Assembly: GCA_003281085.1 (NCBI GenBank)
Contig: QCCZ01000001.1
Location: 278,688-342,687 of the forward strand
From: OCS155 cluster bacterium AG-349-E07
Lineage (GTDB): Bacteria > Actinomycetota > Acidimicrobiia > Actinomarinales > Actinomarinaceae
Direction: 5' to 3'
Length of the DNA: 64,000 bases
The notes beneath the pieces are model-generated. The model had not been told where the DNA came from and ran no database searches. It saw only the letters and a list, made by a program, of their open reading frames with translations. The position numbers were made by a program, and so were the translations under genes. Positions 27,642 through 36,829 of the stretch are shown one piece after another; within the stretch, counting starts at the first letter, position 1, and each line of letters opens with the position of its first letter.

Positions 27642-28457
27642 CTACTTAGAGTCTCTCCATGCAATCCACTCTTTTACTTGTGTGAGGTCATATCCTGGCC
27701 CATTCACAGCAAGCGTAATTTCAGTTGCACCAGCTTCTAGCAAATCATCTGCCAAATCTATTCTTTTTATATCAATTCCAATTGATCTTTTGATTTCATT
27801 TGGATCTCTTCCAACTTTGTCACACCAGTTATTAAGTACATTATTTTTATGTGCGACTGTTTCAATCCCGCTTCTTTCTTCAGTTTTTGTAGCAAATCCA
27901 TGCCATATATCTGCATACTGAGCCACTAATCTTAAAGTAACTTTTTCTCCACCACCACCGATAAGAATAGGGATTTTTCGTTTAGGTTGAGGATCGAGTT
28001 TACCCATTCTGTTTACAATTCTTTCGAGTGATTTTTCTAATTCTTTTAACCTCCATATTGCAGTGCCAAATTCATAACCATACTCTTCATAGTCTTGTTC
28101 AAACCAGCCTGAACCTATTCCAAAAATTAATCTACCATCTGATATATGGTCAACAGTTCTGGCCATATCAGCAAGTAGTTCTGGATTTCTATACGAGTTA
28201 CATGTTACTAAAGGACCTATCTCGACAGAGTTAGTTACCTCTGCCCAACTTGAAAGCATTGTCCAACATTCAAAATGTTTACCTTCACGCCTTTCTCCTT
28301 CAGCCCACTGGGTTCCATCTTCTTTGTATAAAGGGTAAAAATGATCCCAATTATAAATTACATCTGCACCTATTTTTTCAGACTCTATTGCAGCAGCCCT
28401 TATCTGATCATACTCAGCATGTTGTGGTTGTAAAAATACAGCTATTCTTGGTTTCAT
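27642..28457 (-). CDS. Luciferase-like (LLM) F420-dependent oxidoreductase
   Basis: This 271-residue TIM-barrel protein belongs to the bacterial luciferase-like superfamily, in the actinobacterial F420-type branch. It starts KPRIAVFLQPQHAEYDQIRAA and has GADVIYNWDHFYPLY, SVEIGPLVTCNSYRNPELLA and ISDGRLIFGIGSGWFEQDYEEYG, the barrel strands that hold the deazaflavin. IPILIGGGGEKVTLRLVAQYADIWHG follows. The substrate is unknown and F420 rather than FMN is inferred from family resemblance. It is 12 bp downstream of pepN. Confidence 0.85.
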   Translation of the reverse strand: MKPRIAVFLQPQHAEYDQIRAAAIESEKIGADVIYNWDHFYPLYKEDGTQWAEGERREGKHFECWTMLSSWAEVTNSVEIGPLVTCNSYRNPELLADMARTVDHISDGRLIFGIGSGWFEQDYEEYGYEFGTAIWRLKELEKSLERIVNRMGKLDPQPKRKIPILIGGGGEKVTLRLVAQYADIWHGFATKTEERSGIETVAHKNNVLNNWCDKVGRDPNEIKRSIGIDIKRIDLADDLLEAGATEITLAVNGPGYDLTQVKEWIAWRDSK

Positions 28458-28468
28458 ATTTATTCTCC

Positions 28469-30982
28469 TTACAGTTCAAATTTAGTATTAATAAACTCAT
28501 CCTTTATTGCGTTTTTAAATTTTATATTCGCATCCATTCGCTCAATATTTTGTCTTGTTATTTTTTCGGCTGATGGAAGTGGATTTTCATTAACAAAAGA
28601 TTTAATTTCTTCACTCAGTAACTCGTCATATATTGATGGCAGTGAATCAAGTATTCGTGATGCTGTCCACCCAGGCATTAATTCGAGCAAGGCACTCCAA
28701 TTATTTTTTATTTCCATAAACCCGTTAGAAGCATTCTTACTATTTGAAAGTAAAGTAGCGATTATATAAGGGGCATCTGCCCCTCTGATTGTTTGATCCA
28801 AAATTGCTCCAATTACATTTTTTGGAGTACCAGGGTCACTTAATGTACCGATGACCCCTCTATATCTTGCTTCTATTTGGGGTGATGATGAATTTTTAAA
28901 CTTTTCAATATATATTTCTGAGGAACACTCTTGATTCATTCCAGCAATTGATAACACTAAATTAAAATAATTACCATCAGCGTATTCTTCATATTCATTT
29001 GAAATAAATTGATTTGCAAAAAATTCAATAAATTTTGTATCTTCAGTTATCTTTGCATAAGTTCCACACAGTAAGGACCTTAACTGGGATTCTTCTTGAT
29101 CAAATTTATCTTGATAGTCTTTTCCTAGAGATTCTATTAACGGATAGCTAAAATCTTTTACATAATTTTTAAAACTATCATTTTCTCCAATTTTTGCAAA
29201 GGTAGAAAATATGCTACTAATTAATGACCAAACATTTACATCTTTTTCCCCTGTATATAAGTTTAAAAGTTTGATAAAAAGTGATAGCTTCAACTCACCT
29301 ATTCGCAATGCCATCCAAGAATCTTCTAAAATTCTATATTTTTCGTTTAAGTCAAGTTTTTCAAAATTTAATAATATTTCTTCAAATATATCTTTACTAT
29401 ATGATGAGTGAAAAAATGACCAACCACCATTATTTATAAATGGAATTTCACCATCATTTTCAATCGTGATTGAATCAGAATCCATAATTAACTTATTAAC
29501 TTTTTCGTTATCCAAGTATCTAATATTCAATGGCACGCTCCAAAGAGAGCTGTCGGTGCTTCCATCAATCAAATATTTCTTTTGAGATATTTTAAAACTG
29601 GAACCTTCTTTTTCGATATTTACTATTGGATACCCTTCTTGTTGTATCCATGTAGGAAGAATTTCACTAAGGTTATAAGAACTTGCACTTGTAAGTTCGT
29701 TCCAAAGGTCAGAAGAGTGTGTATTTTTATACTCATATTTTTTAAGATATTTTCTCACGCCATCCTTAAAAGTTTCTTCACCTATAAATGTTTCAAACAT
29801 CCTGAGTACGGTAGAACCTTTTTGATAGGTTAATACATCAAACATTTCTTCTGCTTCTTCAGGAGTTTTTACTTCAAACTCAACTGGCCTTGAAGACTTT
29901 AATGAGTCAACTCCAAACCCTCTTGACCTGTCCAGGTTCATCTGATTCCACAATTTAAACTCGGGGTAAGTTGCTTCAGAAGCTATAACTTCCATTAAAC
30001 TTGCAAATGCTTCATTTAGCCAAATACCATCCCACCAGTTCATGGTTACCAAGTCTCCGAACCACATATGAGCCAATTCGTGAGCAACTACTTCAACAGA
30101 CCTTGATAATTCTGCTCTTGTTGCTTTTTCTACATCAATAAGCAGTAGCGTTTCTCGAAAAGTAACGGCCCCAACATTTTCCATTGCACCCATAGCAAAA
30201 TCAGGTATTGCTATAAGATCTAATTTTGATCCTGGATAATTTATCCCGTAGTAATCCTCAAAGAAATCCAGAATTTTTATTGCAGCTGTGCCAGCAAAAT
30301 TAGTTTGTTTAGAAAAACCTGGCCTATGCACTATTCCTACATCAGTTGTTTTTGAAGATCCTATCTTAGAAACTTCTAATTTACCAACAACAAAAGCTAC
30401 TAGGTATGTTGACATTCTCATAGAGTCAACAAACTTAGTTGTAGTTCTATTGTTTTCAGTTGATTCATTCAACACTTTTTCATTGCTAATTCTTATCAAA
30501 TCACTGTCTGTAGTTAAAGCTATGGAAAATATAGCTTTGAATTCTGGCTCATCCCAACAAGGAAATGCCATTCTCGCTGCTGTTGGTTCGAATTGAGTAG
30601 TCGCAATCCAAACATCTTTATTTTCTGAATCTTTAAAGCTACTCCTGTAAAACCCTCTTAATTCATCAACTATTGTGGCTTTGAAATCAAGATAAAGTTG
30701 CCAATCTCCTTGAGTAACTTTATCTTCGAAAATAAGCGAAACTCTCTCTTCTTCAGGTAAATAATTAATTGAAGCCTCAATATGTTCACCTGAGTCATTT
30801 TCTATAAAAGCATTTTTTATATCAATTCCTAATGAGTGAAGCTGTAATTCTTTTGTTTCATCAACTATTTCCAAAAAAACAACTTCTTTGCCCGTGTAGC
30901 TGAATTCTTCTAAGTTAATGTCTAGATTGATTTCGTATCTTTGAGGAATTGCTATTTTTGGTAGCCTAATGTTTTCATTCAT
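28469..30982 (-). CDS. pepN: Aminopeptidase N (M1 zinc metallopeptidase)
   Basis: This 837-residue M1 peptidase removes N-terminal residues from peptides. The substrate-recognition motif GAMENVGAVTF lies near residue 265. The zinc site HELAHMWFGDLV near 301 is followed by the third ligand Glu in NEAFASL. A long C-terminal helical (ERAP1-like) domain follows. There is no signal peptide, so it is cytoplasmic and probably recycles peptides. The gene lies 25 bp downstream of gnd. Confidence 0.95.
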   Translation of the reverse strand: MNENIRLPKIAIPQRYEINLDINLEEFSYTGKEVVFLEIVDETKELQLHSLGIDIKNAFIENDSGEHIEASINYLPEEERVSLIFEDKVTQGDWQLYLDFKATIVDELRGFYRSSFKDSENKDVWIATTQFEPTAARMAFPCWDEPEFKAIFSIALTTDSDLIRISNEKVLNESTENNRTTTKFVDSMRMSTYLVAFVVGKLEVSKIGSSKTTDVGIVHRPGFSKQTNFAGTAAIKILDFFEDYYGINYPGSKLDLIAIPDFAMGAMENVGAVTFRETLLLIDVEKATRAELSRSVEVVAHELAHMWFGDLVTMNWWDGIWLNEAFASLMEVIASEATYPEFKLWNQMNLDRSRGFGVDSLKSSRPVEFEVKTPEEAEEMFDVLTYQKGSTVLRMFETFIGEETFKDGVRKYLKKYEYKNTHSSDLWNELTSASSYNLSEILPTWIQQEGYPIVNIEKEGSSFKISQKKYLIDGSTDSSLWSVPLNIRYLDNEKVNKLIMDSDSITIENDGEIPFINNGGWSFFHSSYSKDIFEEILLNFEKLDLNEKYRILEDSWMALRIGELKLSLFIKLLNLYTGEKDVNVWSLISSIFSTFAKIGENDSFKNYVKDFSYPLIESLGKDYQDKFDQEESQLRSLLCGTYAKITEDTKFIEFFANQFISNEYEEYADGNYFNLVLSIAGMNQECSSEIYIEKFKNSSSPQIEARYRGVIGTLSDPGTPKNVIGAILDQTIRGADAPYIIATLLSNSKNASNGFMEIKNNWSALLELMPGWTASRILDSLPSIYDELLSEEIKSFVNENPLPSAEKITRQNIERMDANIKFKNAIKDEFINTKFEL

Positions 30983-31007
30983 TTAAAAATATTAGTAAGA
31001 ATTTAAA

Positions 31008-32360
31008 TCAATCCCATTCCAAGTGGATAAATTCGTCAGAATTTTTAAATTGCACTTGATGCGCACCGAAATAATCTCTTTGAGCTTGAATTAAAGCAGA
31101 GGGATTAAATTTACTTGATGTTCCTACAAACCAGTTGTATGAAGAATTTATAACGGGAATTGAGATACTGCTATCAACACACGATTTAATTACTTCTTTT
31201 GCATCACTGAGATTATTCTGTAATAAATCTTGAATAGAAGAGGTTGTAGTAATAGGGTTCAGTAGCTTTGCATTACCCAATTCATTTAGAAGGTCAGATC
31301 TAATAATGCAACCAGCTGACCAATTCTGCAAGACCTCTTTTAAATCTATATCTAATTGCTCTTTGTTACTCACATGCTGGATAAAGAGCAAACCTTGAAT
31401 CATTGTTGCTAGTCTTGCAAAATATATTGCGTTGTTTAAAGATTCTGAAGAAATATCTATTAACTGTCCATCAATATTTTTTGACCATAAGTTTTCATAG
31501 TTACTCTCTACTCTTGCATTGAATGCTTCAAAGACACTAGGTAATGGAAAACCATAGTTAAGTGAGGTCTCAACTGTTAGTTTGCCTGTTCCTTTATGAT
31601 TTGCATTATATTGTATTTGATCAAGTAAATATCCTGAATCGTTTTTCTTTAATAAAATTTCTGAAGTTATTTCAATTAAGTATGAAGATCTGTTTTGTGG
31701 GGAAAATTCCTTGAAAAACTCACTTATCTCAATATTGGTATAGTTTGCTCTTTTTAAAATATGGTAAGCCTCAGTAATAATTTGCATTTCAGCATACTCA
31801 ATACCGTTATGAAGCATTTTAATAAAATGGCCAGTTCCGTAACCTTTATAAAACCCAATACTTAATGAGTTTTCATAACTCGCAGCTATTGAAGATAAAG
31901 AATCTTTTAATTCATTATTAATTGATTTCTCTGAACCAATCATTAAGGCCGGGCCATTTCTTGCACCCTCTTCTCCTCCCGAAACACCCATTCCTATAAA
32001 ATCTATCTCTTTCTCAGCACACAGAGCACCCAGTATGTTGCTGTCAAGATAGTATGCATTACCCCCGTCAATCAATATGTCATTTGGTTCGAGATAGCTA
32101 ATTACTTTTTTTGCCATATCGAATGTTGGTTTACCAGATGGAATTAGCATAAGAATTTTTCTCGGTTTTGGTAAAGATTCTATAAAATTCTCGAGGTCAG
32201 TAGAGCCAGAAATGTTCCCATGAGAGTCTTTCTCTATAAGAGAATTAATCTTATCTTCAGATTTATTAAATACGTGAACAGCCGTGCCCTTTTCAGAAAA
32301 ATTAAGAGCAATATTGCTACCCATTACCCCAACACCAATTAAACCAATAGATTTAGTCAT
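31008..32360 (-). CDS. gnd: 6-phosphogluconate dehydrogenase, decarboxylating
   Basis: This enzyme makes ribulose 5-phosphate and NADPH from 6-phosphogluconate in the pentose phosphate pathway. The 450-residue protein has the Rossmann motif GLIGVGVMGSNIALN at the N-terminus, VFNKSEDKI (NADP-selective position), GMGVSGGEEGARNGPALM near 125 and the catalytic KMLHNGIEYAEMQ near 183. The C-terminal all-helical domain has NHKGTGKLTVE and ends with QAQRDYFGAHQV. It overlaps the hflX start by 4 bp. The length is slightly below the usual 468-482. Confidence 0.94.
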   Translation of the reverse strand: MTKSIGLIGVGVMGSNIALNFSEKGTAVHVFNKSEDKINSLIEKDSHGNISGSTDLENFIESLPKPRKILMLIPSGKPTFDMAKKVISYLEPNDILIDGGNAYYLDSNILGALCAEKEIDFIGMGVSGGEEGARNGPALMIGSEKSINNELKDSLSSIAASYENSLSIGFYKGYGTGHFIKMLHNGIEYAEMQIITEAYHILKRANYTNIEISEFFKEFSPQNRSSYLIEITSEILLKKNDSGYLLDQIQYNANHKGTGKLTVETSLNYGFPLPSVFEAFNARVESNYENLWSKNIDGQLIDISSESLNNAIYFARLATMIQGLLFIQHVSNKEQLDIDLKEVLQNWSAGCIIRSDLLNELGNAKLLNPITTTSSIQDLLQNNLSDAKEVIKSCVDSSISIPVINSSYNWFVGTSSKFNPSALIQAQRDYFGAHQVQFKNSDEFIHLEWD

Positions 32361-33676
32361 GATAAAAGTTTAACAACATCTTTTTGAAGCAGATTTTCTA
32401 GGTAATAATTTCTAATTTCTACAATTACTTCTAATCCCTCTTCAATATTTTTAACACTTATGATGGAAGAGTACTTGTGTAGTTGATCCAAGTCCTTAGG
32501 CGATATTATAAGCGAAACTTCATTTAGATCACCAAAGACATTTGTTGTAATCTCGGAAATTAATTTTTCAATGTTTGTCCCTTTTGTTGATGATACAAAT
32601 ATTGCATCTGGATATTTTTCTGTTAAATAATTTAAAGACGCCTTGTCAATTCTATCTATTTTATTGAAAACCAATATTTCAGGCACATCTGCTTCAATCT
32701 GGTCTAGTATTTCATGCACAGTATTTATGTGCATTTCTGGTATTGCAGATGCTGCGTCAACAACATGAATTAATAAATTTGCTTCTTTAACAACTGTAAG
32801 TGTTGATTTAAAAGATTCAATCAATGTTGTTGGAAGATTTTGAATAAACCCAACTGTATCCGAGAGTATTATGTGCTCATTTATTCCATCAATTTTTAAC
32901 TCTCTTTGTAAAGAATCAACAGTTGCAAATAACTCATTAGCTACATATGTTTTCGAAGACGTAATTTTTTCTAGCATGGTAGATTTTCCTGCATTCGTAT
33001 AACCAACAATTGAAACAAGGGGTGTATTATTTTTCTTTCTAAAGCTAGATTGCACTTCTCTTTGTTTACTAACTTTTTTAATTTCCCTTTTTAATTTATT
33101 AATTCTGTTGTCAATTAATCTATTGTCTGTTTCAAGCTTTGTTTCACCAGGTCCTCTTGTTCCTATACCACCGCCCTGCTGATTCAAAGTTTTACCTAAG
33201 CCAGCTAAACGTGGTTTTAAGTAAATTGATAAAGCTAATTCAACTTGTAAGCTGGCTTCCTTTGACTGAGCATGAAGTGCAAATATATCAAGGATAAGAC
33301 CAGTCCTGTCTACTACATCACACTTGAATAAAGCTCTCAATTCTTTTTGTTGATTTGGAGTTAATTCGCAATCAAATAAAACCACATCAATATCATTTGC
33401 ATCTGAGATATCTACCAATTCTTTTATAGAACCTTTACCAATAAAAGTTTTAGGATCAATTTTTTCAACCCTTTTAGTCTGGATTATTGTTGGACTTGAT
33501 CCAGCAGTTTTTACTAAATTTACAAGCTCTTTAAGAGACTCTTCCTTGTCAGCTCTTATTTCGTTTTTTAAGACTATTCCAATTAATAATGCTTTTTGAG
33601 TAGTGACAAAGATATCTCTATCAGATACTGTTAGAAGCCTTCTATCTGATTGGTTTGGATTATTTCTTTGATTCAA
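32357..33676 (-). CDS. hflX: GTPase HflX
   Basis: HflX is a ribosome-associated GTPase that splits or rescues 70S ribosomes under stress. The 439-residue protein has the N-terminal HflX domain with FDCELTPNQQKEL and the linker GGGIGTRGPGETKLETD near 180. The G domain shows GYTNAGKSTMLEKI (P-loop) near 225, DTVGFIQNLP (G3) and NKID (G4). It starts directly after the Cpn10-like gene ends and overlaps gnd by 4 bp, forming a minus-strand unit. Confidence 0.94.
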   Translation of the reverse strand: MNQRNNPNQSDRRLLTVSDRDIFVTTQKALLIGIVLKNEIRADKEESLKELVNLVKTAGSSPTIIQTKRVEKIDPKTFIGKGSIKELVDISDANDIDVVLFDCELTPNQQKELRALFKCDVVDRTGLILDIFALHAQSKEASLQVELALSIYLKPRLAGLGKTLNQQGGGIGTRGPGETKLETDNRLIDNRINKLKREIKKVSKQREVQSSFRKKNNTPLVSIVGYTNAGKSTMLEKITSSKTYVANELFATVDSLQRELKIDGINEHIILSDTVGFIQNLPTTLIESFKSTLTVVKEANLLIHVVDAASAIPEMHINTVHEILDQIEADVPEILVFNKIDRIDKASLNYLTEKYPDAIFVSSTKGTNIEKLISEITTNVFGDLNEVSLIISPKDLDQLHKYSSIISVKNIEEGLEVIVEIRNYYLENLLQKDVVKLLS

Positions 33677-34006
33677 TTATTTCATTATAGGTAATTGGCC
33701 ATTTTCAGAAGATTTTGAAAGCTCTTCTTCAGCAATAATTTGAGATTCTCTAACAGCTAAAACTACTTTTCCAGTTGGAGGCCAGATAAATTTCCATGCA
33801 CCACTAGCTACAGCCCAGAACTGCTGTCCTGTATCAACATCAATAAGAGGAAGTGCTTCTGAAGTTTTTTCACTACCAGCTGGTACAAGAAGTCCTGACT
33901 TAGTAATTGTCTCTTCTTTTAGGTGACCAACTCTCCAACCTGGAGAAACTTTGAATCCGGCAGGTGCTTCTTGCACCTCATCTAATAAGTTTTTTTCTTC
34001 TGCCAT
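33677..34006 (-). CDS. Small soluble protein, possibly divergent Cpn10/GroES-like
   Basis: This 109-residue protein contains KEETITKSGLLVPAGSEKTS (about 29-48), which resembles the GroES mobile loop with its hydrophobic tripeptide. KVVLAVRESQIIAEEEL (about 79-95) resembles the C-terminal strand LILRESDILA of GroES. The middle (QQFWAVASGAWKFIWPPTG) does not match the usual GroES core. It may be a diverged GroES-fold protein or a lineage-specific protein of unknown role; the resemblance is by eye only. It lies directly before hflX without spacing and 36 bp after the tRNA-Sec gene on the same strand. Confidence 0.5.
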   Translation of the reverse strand: MAEEKNLLDEVQEAPAGFKVSPGWRVGHLKEETITKSGLLVPAGSEKTSEALPLIDVDTGQQFWAVASGAWKFIWPPTGKVVLAVRESQIIAEEELSKSSENGQLPIMK

Positions 34007-34041
34007 TTTTCTATATTAAACATGTATATCTTATAAAGTAG

Positions 34042-34133
34042 CGGAGGTGGACAGGAATCGAACCTGCCAAAGACTTTTACACCTTTCAACAGTTTTGAAG
34101 ACTGTGGAGCCCACCAGGCGCTCATTCACCTCC
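34042..34133 (-). tRNA. selC: Selenocysteine tRNA, tRNA-Sec(UCA)
   Basis: The minus strand folds into a 92-nt tRNA. The acceptor starts GGAGGTGA and ends CACCTCC plus discriminator G. The anticodon stem-loop is ACAGT-CTTCAAA-ACTGT, with anticodon TCA that reads UGA. A long variable arm follows (AAAGG / TCTTT pairing), and the T arm GCAGG-TTCGATT-CCTGT nearly repeats the E. coli selC T arm. The D stem is GAGC/GCTC. Length, long extra arm and UCA anticodon are diagnostic of tRNA-Sec. The eighth acceptor pair is an A-C mismatch. CCA is not encoded (GCT follows). It decodes the selD UGA in this window. Confidence 0.93.
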
Positions 34134-34185
34134 ATTATTAAGACTAGTTATATAAAAAAATATTATTTGAATAGAATTAAATGTA

Positions 34186-34770
34186 ATGAAAAGTTTTCAC
34201 CAAATATTTAATGAGCTTAAGAAAGATAGAGGATTAAGCAACAAACAGATTGCTTCATTTACTGGTGTAAAACTAAAAGAAGTTAAACAATGGGAAGCAG
34301 GAACCAGTTTTCCAATTGAAACTAAGGTAGTTGATGCACTAGAAGGATTACTAGGTACTGAAATTAGCGAATCATTAGAAGGATACAGTTCGAAAAGCAA
34401 AATAAATAGCCAAGTCAAAACTGCCGAGGACGATATTTTCAAAGTAAAAAAAGAAAAAATAGATGTTACAAATACAAAGATTGATAAGTTACGAAACTTG
34501 TTTCAAAAACAACCTCAGAATACTACGGAGTATGAATTTGATAATGAAATTCAACACATAACGGATGATTACTATTTTGAAGAAGACACAGCTGTGCCTG
34601 CACAAAATGTTTTAGAAAAACCCTATATATATGATGAAAATCAAATAGGTTTTTATTTTTCGAGAAATTTAAAAACTATTGGTCTGCTTTCTGTTTTAGG
34701 TGTAATTATTTTTAGTTTTTTTCAGCTATTTTGGGACTCCTTTAACTTATTTTTAGAAAACTTACTGTGA
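34186..34770 (+). CDS. HTH (XRE-like) protein with C-terminal membrane helix
   Basis: This 194-residue protein has an N-terminal helix-turn-helix of Cro/C1 type (about 5-62, LSNKQIASFTGVKLKEVKQWEAG), a charged linker (about 65-160) and one hydrophobic segment near the C-terminus (about 164-183, IGLLSVLGVIIFSFFQLFW). The layout recalls membrane-tethered regulators and RodZ-like proteins, though RodZ usually has a periplasmic domain that is missing here. Its TGA overlaps the GTG start of ctaA (GTGA), so translation is coupled to heme A synthase. Function is unknown. Confidence 0.6.
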   Translation: MKSFHQIFNELKKDRGLSNKQIASFTGVKLKEVKQWEAGTSFPIETKVVDALEGLLGTEISESLEGYSSKSKINSQVKTAEDDIFKVKKEKIDVTNTKIDKLRNLFQKQPQNTTEYEFDNEIQHITDDYYFEEDTAVPAQNVLEKPYIYDENQIGFYFSRNLKTIGLLSVLGVIIFSFFQLFWDSFNLFLENLL

Positions 34771-35651
34771 GATTACTTTTTTACACAAAACTAGGTTTAG
34801 TCCTTTCAGTACTCTCTATCCTTGCTGGTGCATTTGTTAGGGCAACAGGATCAGGGGATGGGTGTGGTGCAACTTGGCCAACATGCAAAGGAAAAATAAT
34901 TCCAACGCTTTCAGATACATCAGAAATTATTGAGTTTTCACATCGAAGCATTAGTGGAGTCTTATTAATTGTTACTTTGTATATTTTTATTAATTCAAGA
35001 AAATTAGAAAAAGACAGTATTGCAAGAACCGCTGTAAACTATCTCACATTTTTTGTACTATTTGAGGCATTAATAGGTGCTGTAATAGTGGTATTTGAAT
35101 GGGTAGGATTAAATAGTTCATTACCTAGAATTATTGCTGTACCAATCCACCTTGTTAACACATTCGGCCTTTTAGCTAGCTACGTAATTCTCTATAAAAT
35201 ACTTGAAAATAAATTAGACAGCATAAAAAATCTTTGGGATCGAAATTTTATAATTATATCTATTTTCTTTCTTCTTACAGGAGCTACAGGATCAATAACT
35301 GCCCTTGCTGATGTACTATATCCAAGCGCATCTTTTTATGAGGGTTTTCTTGATGATTTTGATAAAACTTCTGAGTTATTGACCAGATTGAGAATTTTTC
35401 ATCCTATAATTTCAACAATTTTATCAATAGGTTTATACATTGAATCCAAGCAACTTAAAGAAAGATTCAATATAAACACAAATTTTCTTAAATTTTTGAT
35501 TTTTTCAGCAATTTTTCTTGGTGTTATCAATGTTTTATCAAACATTGTTCTATTTCTTAGTATTTTTCACCTAGCAATGGCTGATTTACTATGGATTACC
35601 TATATATATGTGAGTTTGGATAAGGTAAAAAATAATCTACCTACAAATTAG
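34767..35651 (+). CDS. ctaA: Heme A synthase (COX15/CtaA)
   Basis: CtaA oxidises heme O to heme A for the aa3/caa3 oxidase. The 294-residue protein has eight hydrophobic helices in two halves. It shows GAFVRATGSGDGCGATWPTCKG with the paired Cys of the first outer loop, EFSHRSISGVLL and PIHLVNTFGLL (heme His of the first half), and FHPIISTILS and FHLAMADLLWITYI (second half). The start is GTG at 34767, overlapping the HTH-membrane gene by 4 bp. It is separated by about 9 kb from ctaB and the oxidase operon but serves the same pathway. Confidence 0.92.
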   Translation: MRLLFYTKLGLVLSVLSILAGAFVRATGSGDGCGATWPTCKGKIIPTLSDTSEIIEFSHRSISGVLLIVTLYIFINSRKLEKDSIARTAVNYLTFFVLFEALIGAVIVVFEWVGLNSSLPRIIAVPIHLVNTFGLLASYVILYKILENKLDSIKNLWDRNFIIISIFFLLTGATGSITALADVLYPSASFYEGFLDDFDKTSELLTRLRIFHPIISTILSIGLYIESKQLKERFNINTNFLKFLIFSAIFLGVINVLSNIVLFLSIFHLAMADLLWITYIYVSLDKVKNNLPTN

Positions 35652-35721
35652 CTTTAAATTAAACACTGTTATAGACTTCACCTTTGTAACTAGATGAGAA
35701 AAGGAAAAGTCAAAATATACG

Positions 35722-36777
35722 ATGGTAACTAAAACAATTCCTTCAAAACCAAAACCTGAGGCTAAAGAGGTCGATTTTTCAAATGAAGACATTACTTTAA
35801 CACCTGAACAGGAAAAAGCTGCTCGTGAAAAAGCTAAATCTCTTACAAAAAAATTAGCTGATGACAAAGGAAAACTTACTACTGATCTTGTGAGTCAATA
35901 TCTGACAGCTATTGGTAACTTTGACTTATTGACTGCTGAGCAAGAAGTCGAATTAGCACAAAAAATTGAATCAGGAGAAAAAGCTGCTGTCAAACTTCAC
36001 AAAAAACAATTCAAAGATAAAAAAGGTGAGATAAGACTTAAAAGAGACAGAAAAAAAGGTGCAGAAGCGAAAGATGCGTTTTTGACAGCTAACTTAAGAC
36101 TTGTTGTTGCAAATGCTAGAAGATACGCTAACACATCTGGAATTGACTTTTTAGATTTGATTCAAGAAGGTAACTTAGGCTTAATTAGAGCAGTTGAAAA
36201 ATTTGATTGGAGAAAAGGTTTTAAATTCTCAACTTACGCTACTTGGTGGATTAGACAGGCAATTACAAGAGCAATAGCAGATAAATCTCGTACTGTAAGA
36301 ATCCCTGTTCACTTACATGACACAATGGCAGCTGTTAGAGCAGCACAAGCACAATTAAAAGCTGAGTTAGGTAGAGATCCAAAACCGCAGGAAATTGCTA
36401 AAGAAGCAGGCGTAGGCGTAGACAAAGTGGAACTTGCTTTAAGTGTTGCTGATACTGTTTCTCTAGAACAGCCAGTTGGTGAAGACGGTGCTCAACTTGG
36501 AGATTTTATTCAAGATGAAGATGCAAGTGACCCTTCGTTGATAGTTCAAGATCTTGATGTTGCTGAAAGTTTACGAGACAGCATTAGCAGATTACCTGAG
36601 AGAGAGGGAAGAATTCTTGCTCTGAGATATGGTTTTTATGATGGCGTTCCTAGAACCCTTGAAGAAATTGGTGAAGAATTTGATTTAACAAGAGAAAGAA
36701 TTAGACAATTGGAAAAACTCGCTCTTTGTAGATTAAGACATCCGTCATTTGGAATTAGAGAACAAGATTTAGTTTAA
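35722..36777 (+). CDS. RNA polymerase sigma-70 factor, RpoD/SigA-like
   Basis: This 351-residue sigma factor has region 1.2 ([23 protein letters not shown]), region 2 with [31 protein letters not shown] and [18 protein letters not shown], region 3 (RIPVHLHD onward) and region 4 with [10 protein letters not shown] and [20 protein letters not shown]. All DNA-binding regions of a group 1/2 factor are intact. The N-terminus before region 1.2 is short (about 55 residues, Lys/Glu-rich). It is probably the primary sigma factor of this small genome, but a SigB-like second factor is possible. Confidence 0.9.
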   Translation: MVTKTIPSKPKPEAKEVDFSNEDITLTPEQEKAAREKAKSLTKKLADDKGKLTTDLVSQYLTAIGNFDLLTAEQEVELAQKIESGEKAAVKLHKKQFKDKKGEIRLKRDRKKGAEAKDAFLTANLRLVVANARRYANTSGIDFLDLIQEGNLGLIRAVEKFDWRKGFKFSTYATWWIRQAITRAIADKSRTVRIPVHLHDTMAAVRAAQAQLKAELGRDPKPQEIAKEAGVGVDKVELALSVADTVSLEQPVGEDGAQLGDFIQDEDASDPSLIVQDLDVAESLRDSISRLPEREGRILALRYGFYDGVPRTLEEIGEEFDLTRERIRQLEKLALCRLRHPSFGIREQDLV

Positions 36778-36795
36778 TTTTTTTATAAGAAATTC

Positions 36796-36822
36796 GCTTA
36801 ACTCTATTCATCGTTGTTAAGC
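36796..36822. repeat. Inverted repeat (7-bp arms) between sigma gene and tldD
   Basis: GCTTAAC (36796-36802) and GTTAAGC (36816-36822) are exact reverse complements with a 13-nt spacer. They sit in the 52-bp gap after the sigma factor stop and 8 bp before the tldD ATG. The element could be an operator or a weak transcript hairpin; no T-run follows the second arm. In such an AT-rich gap it may be chance. Confidence 0.35.
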
Positions 36823-36829
36823 TAAATAC

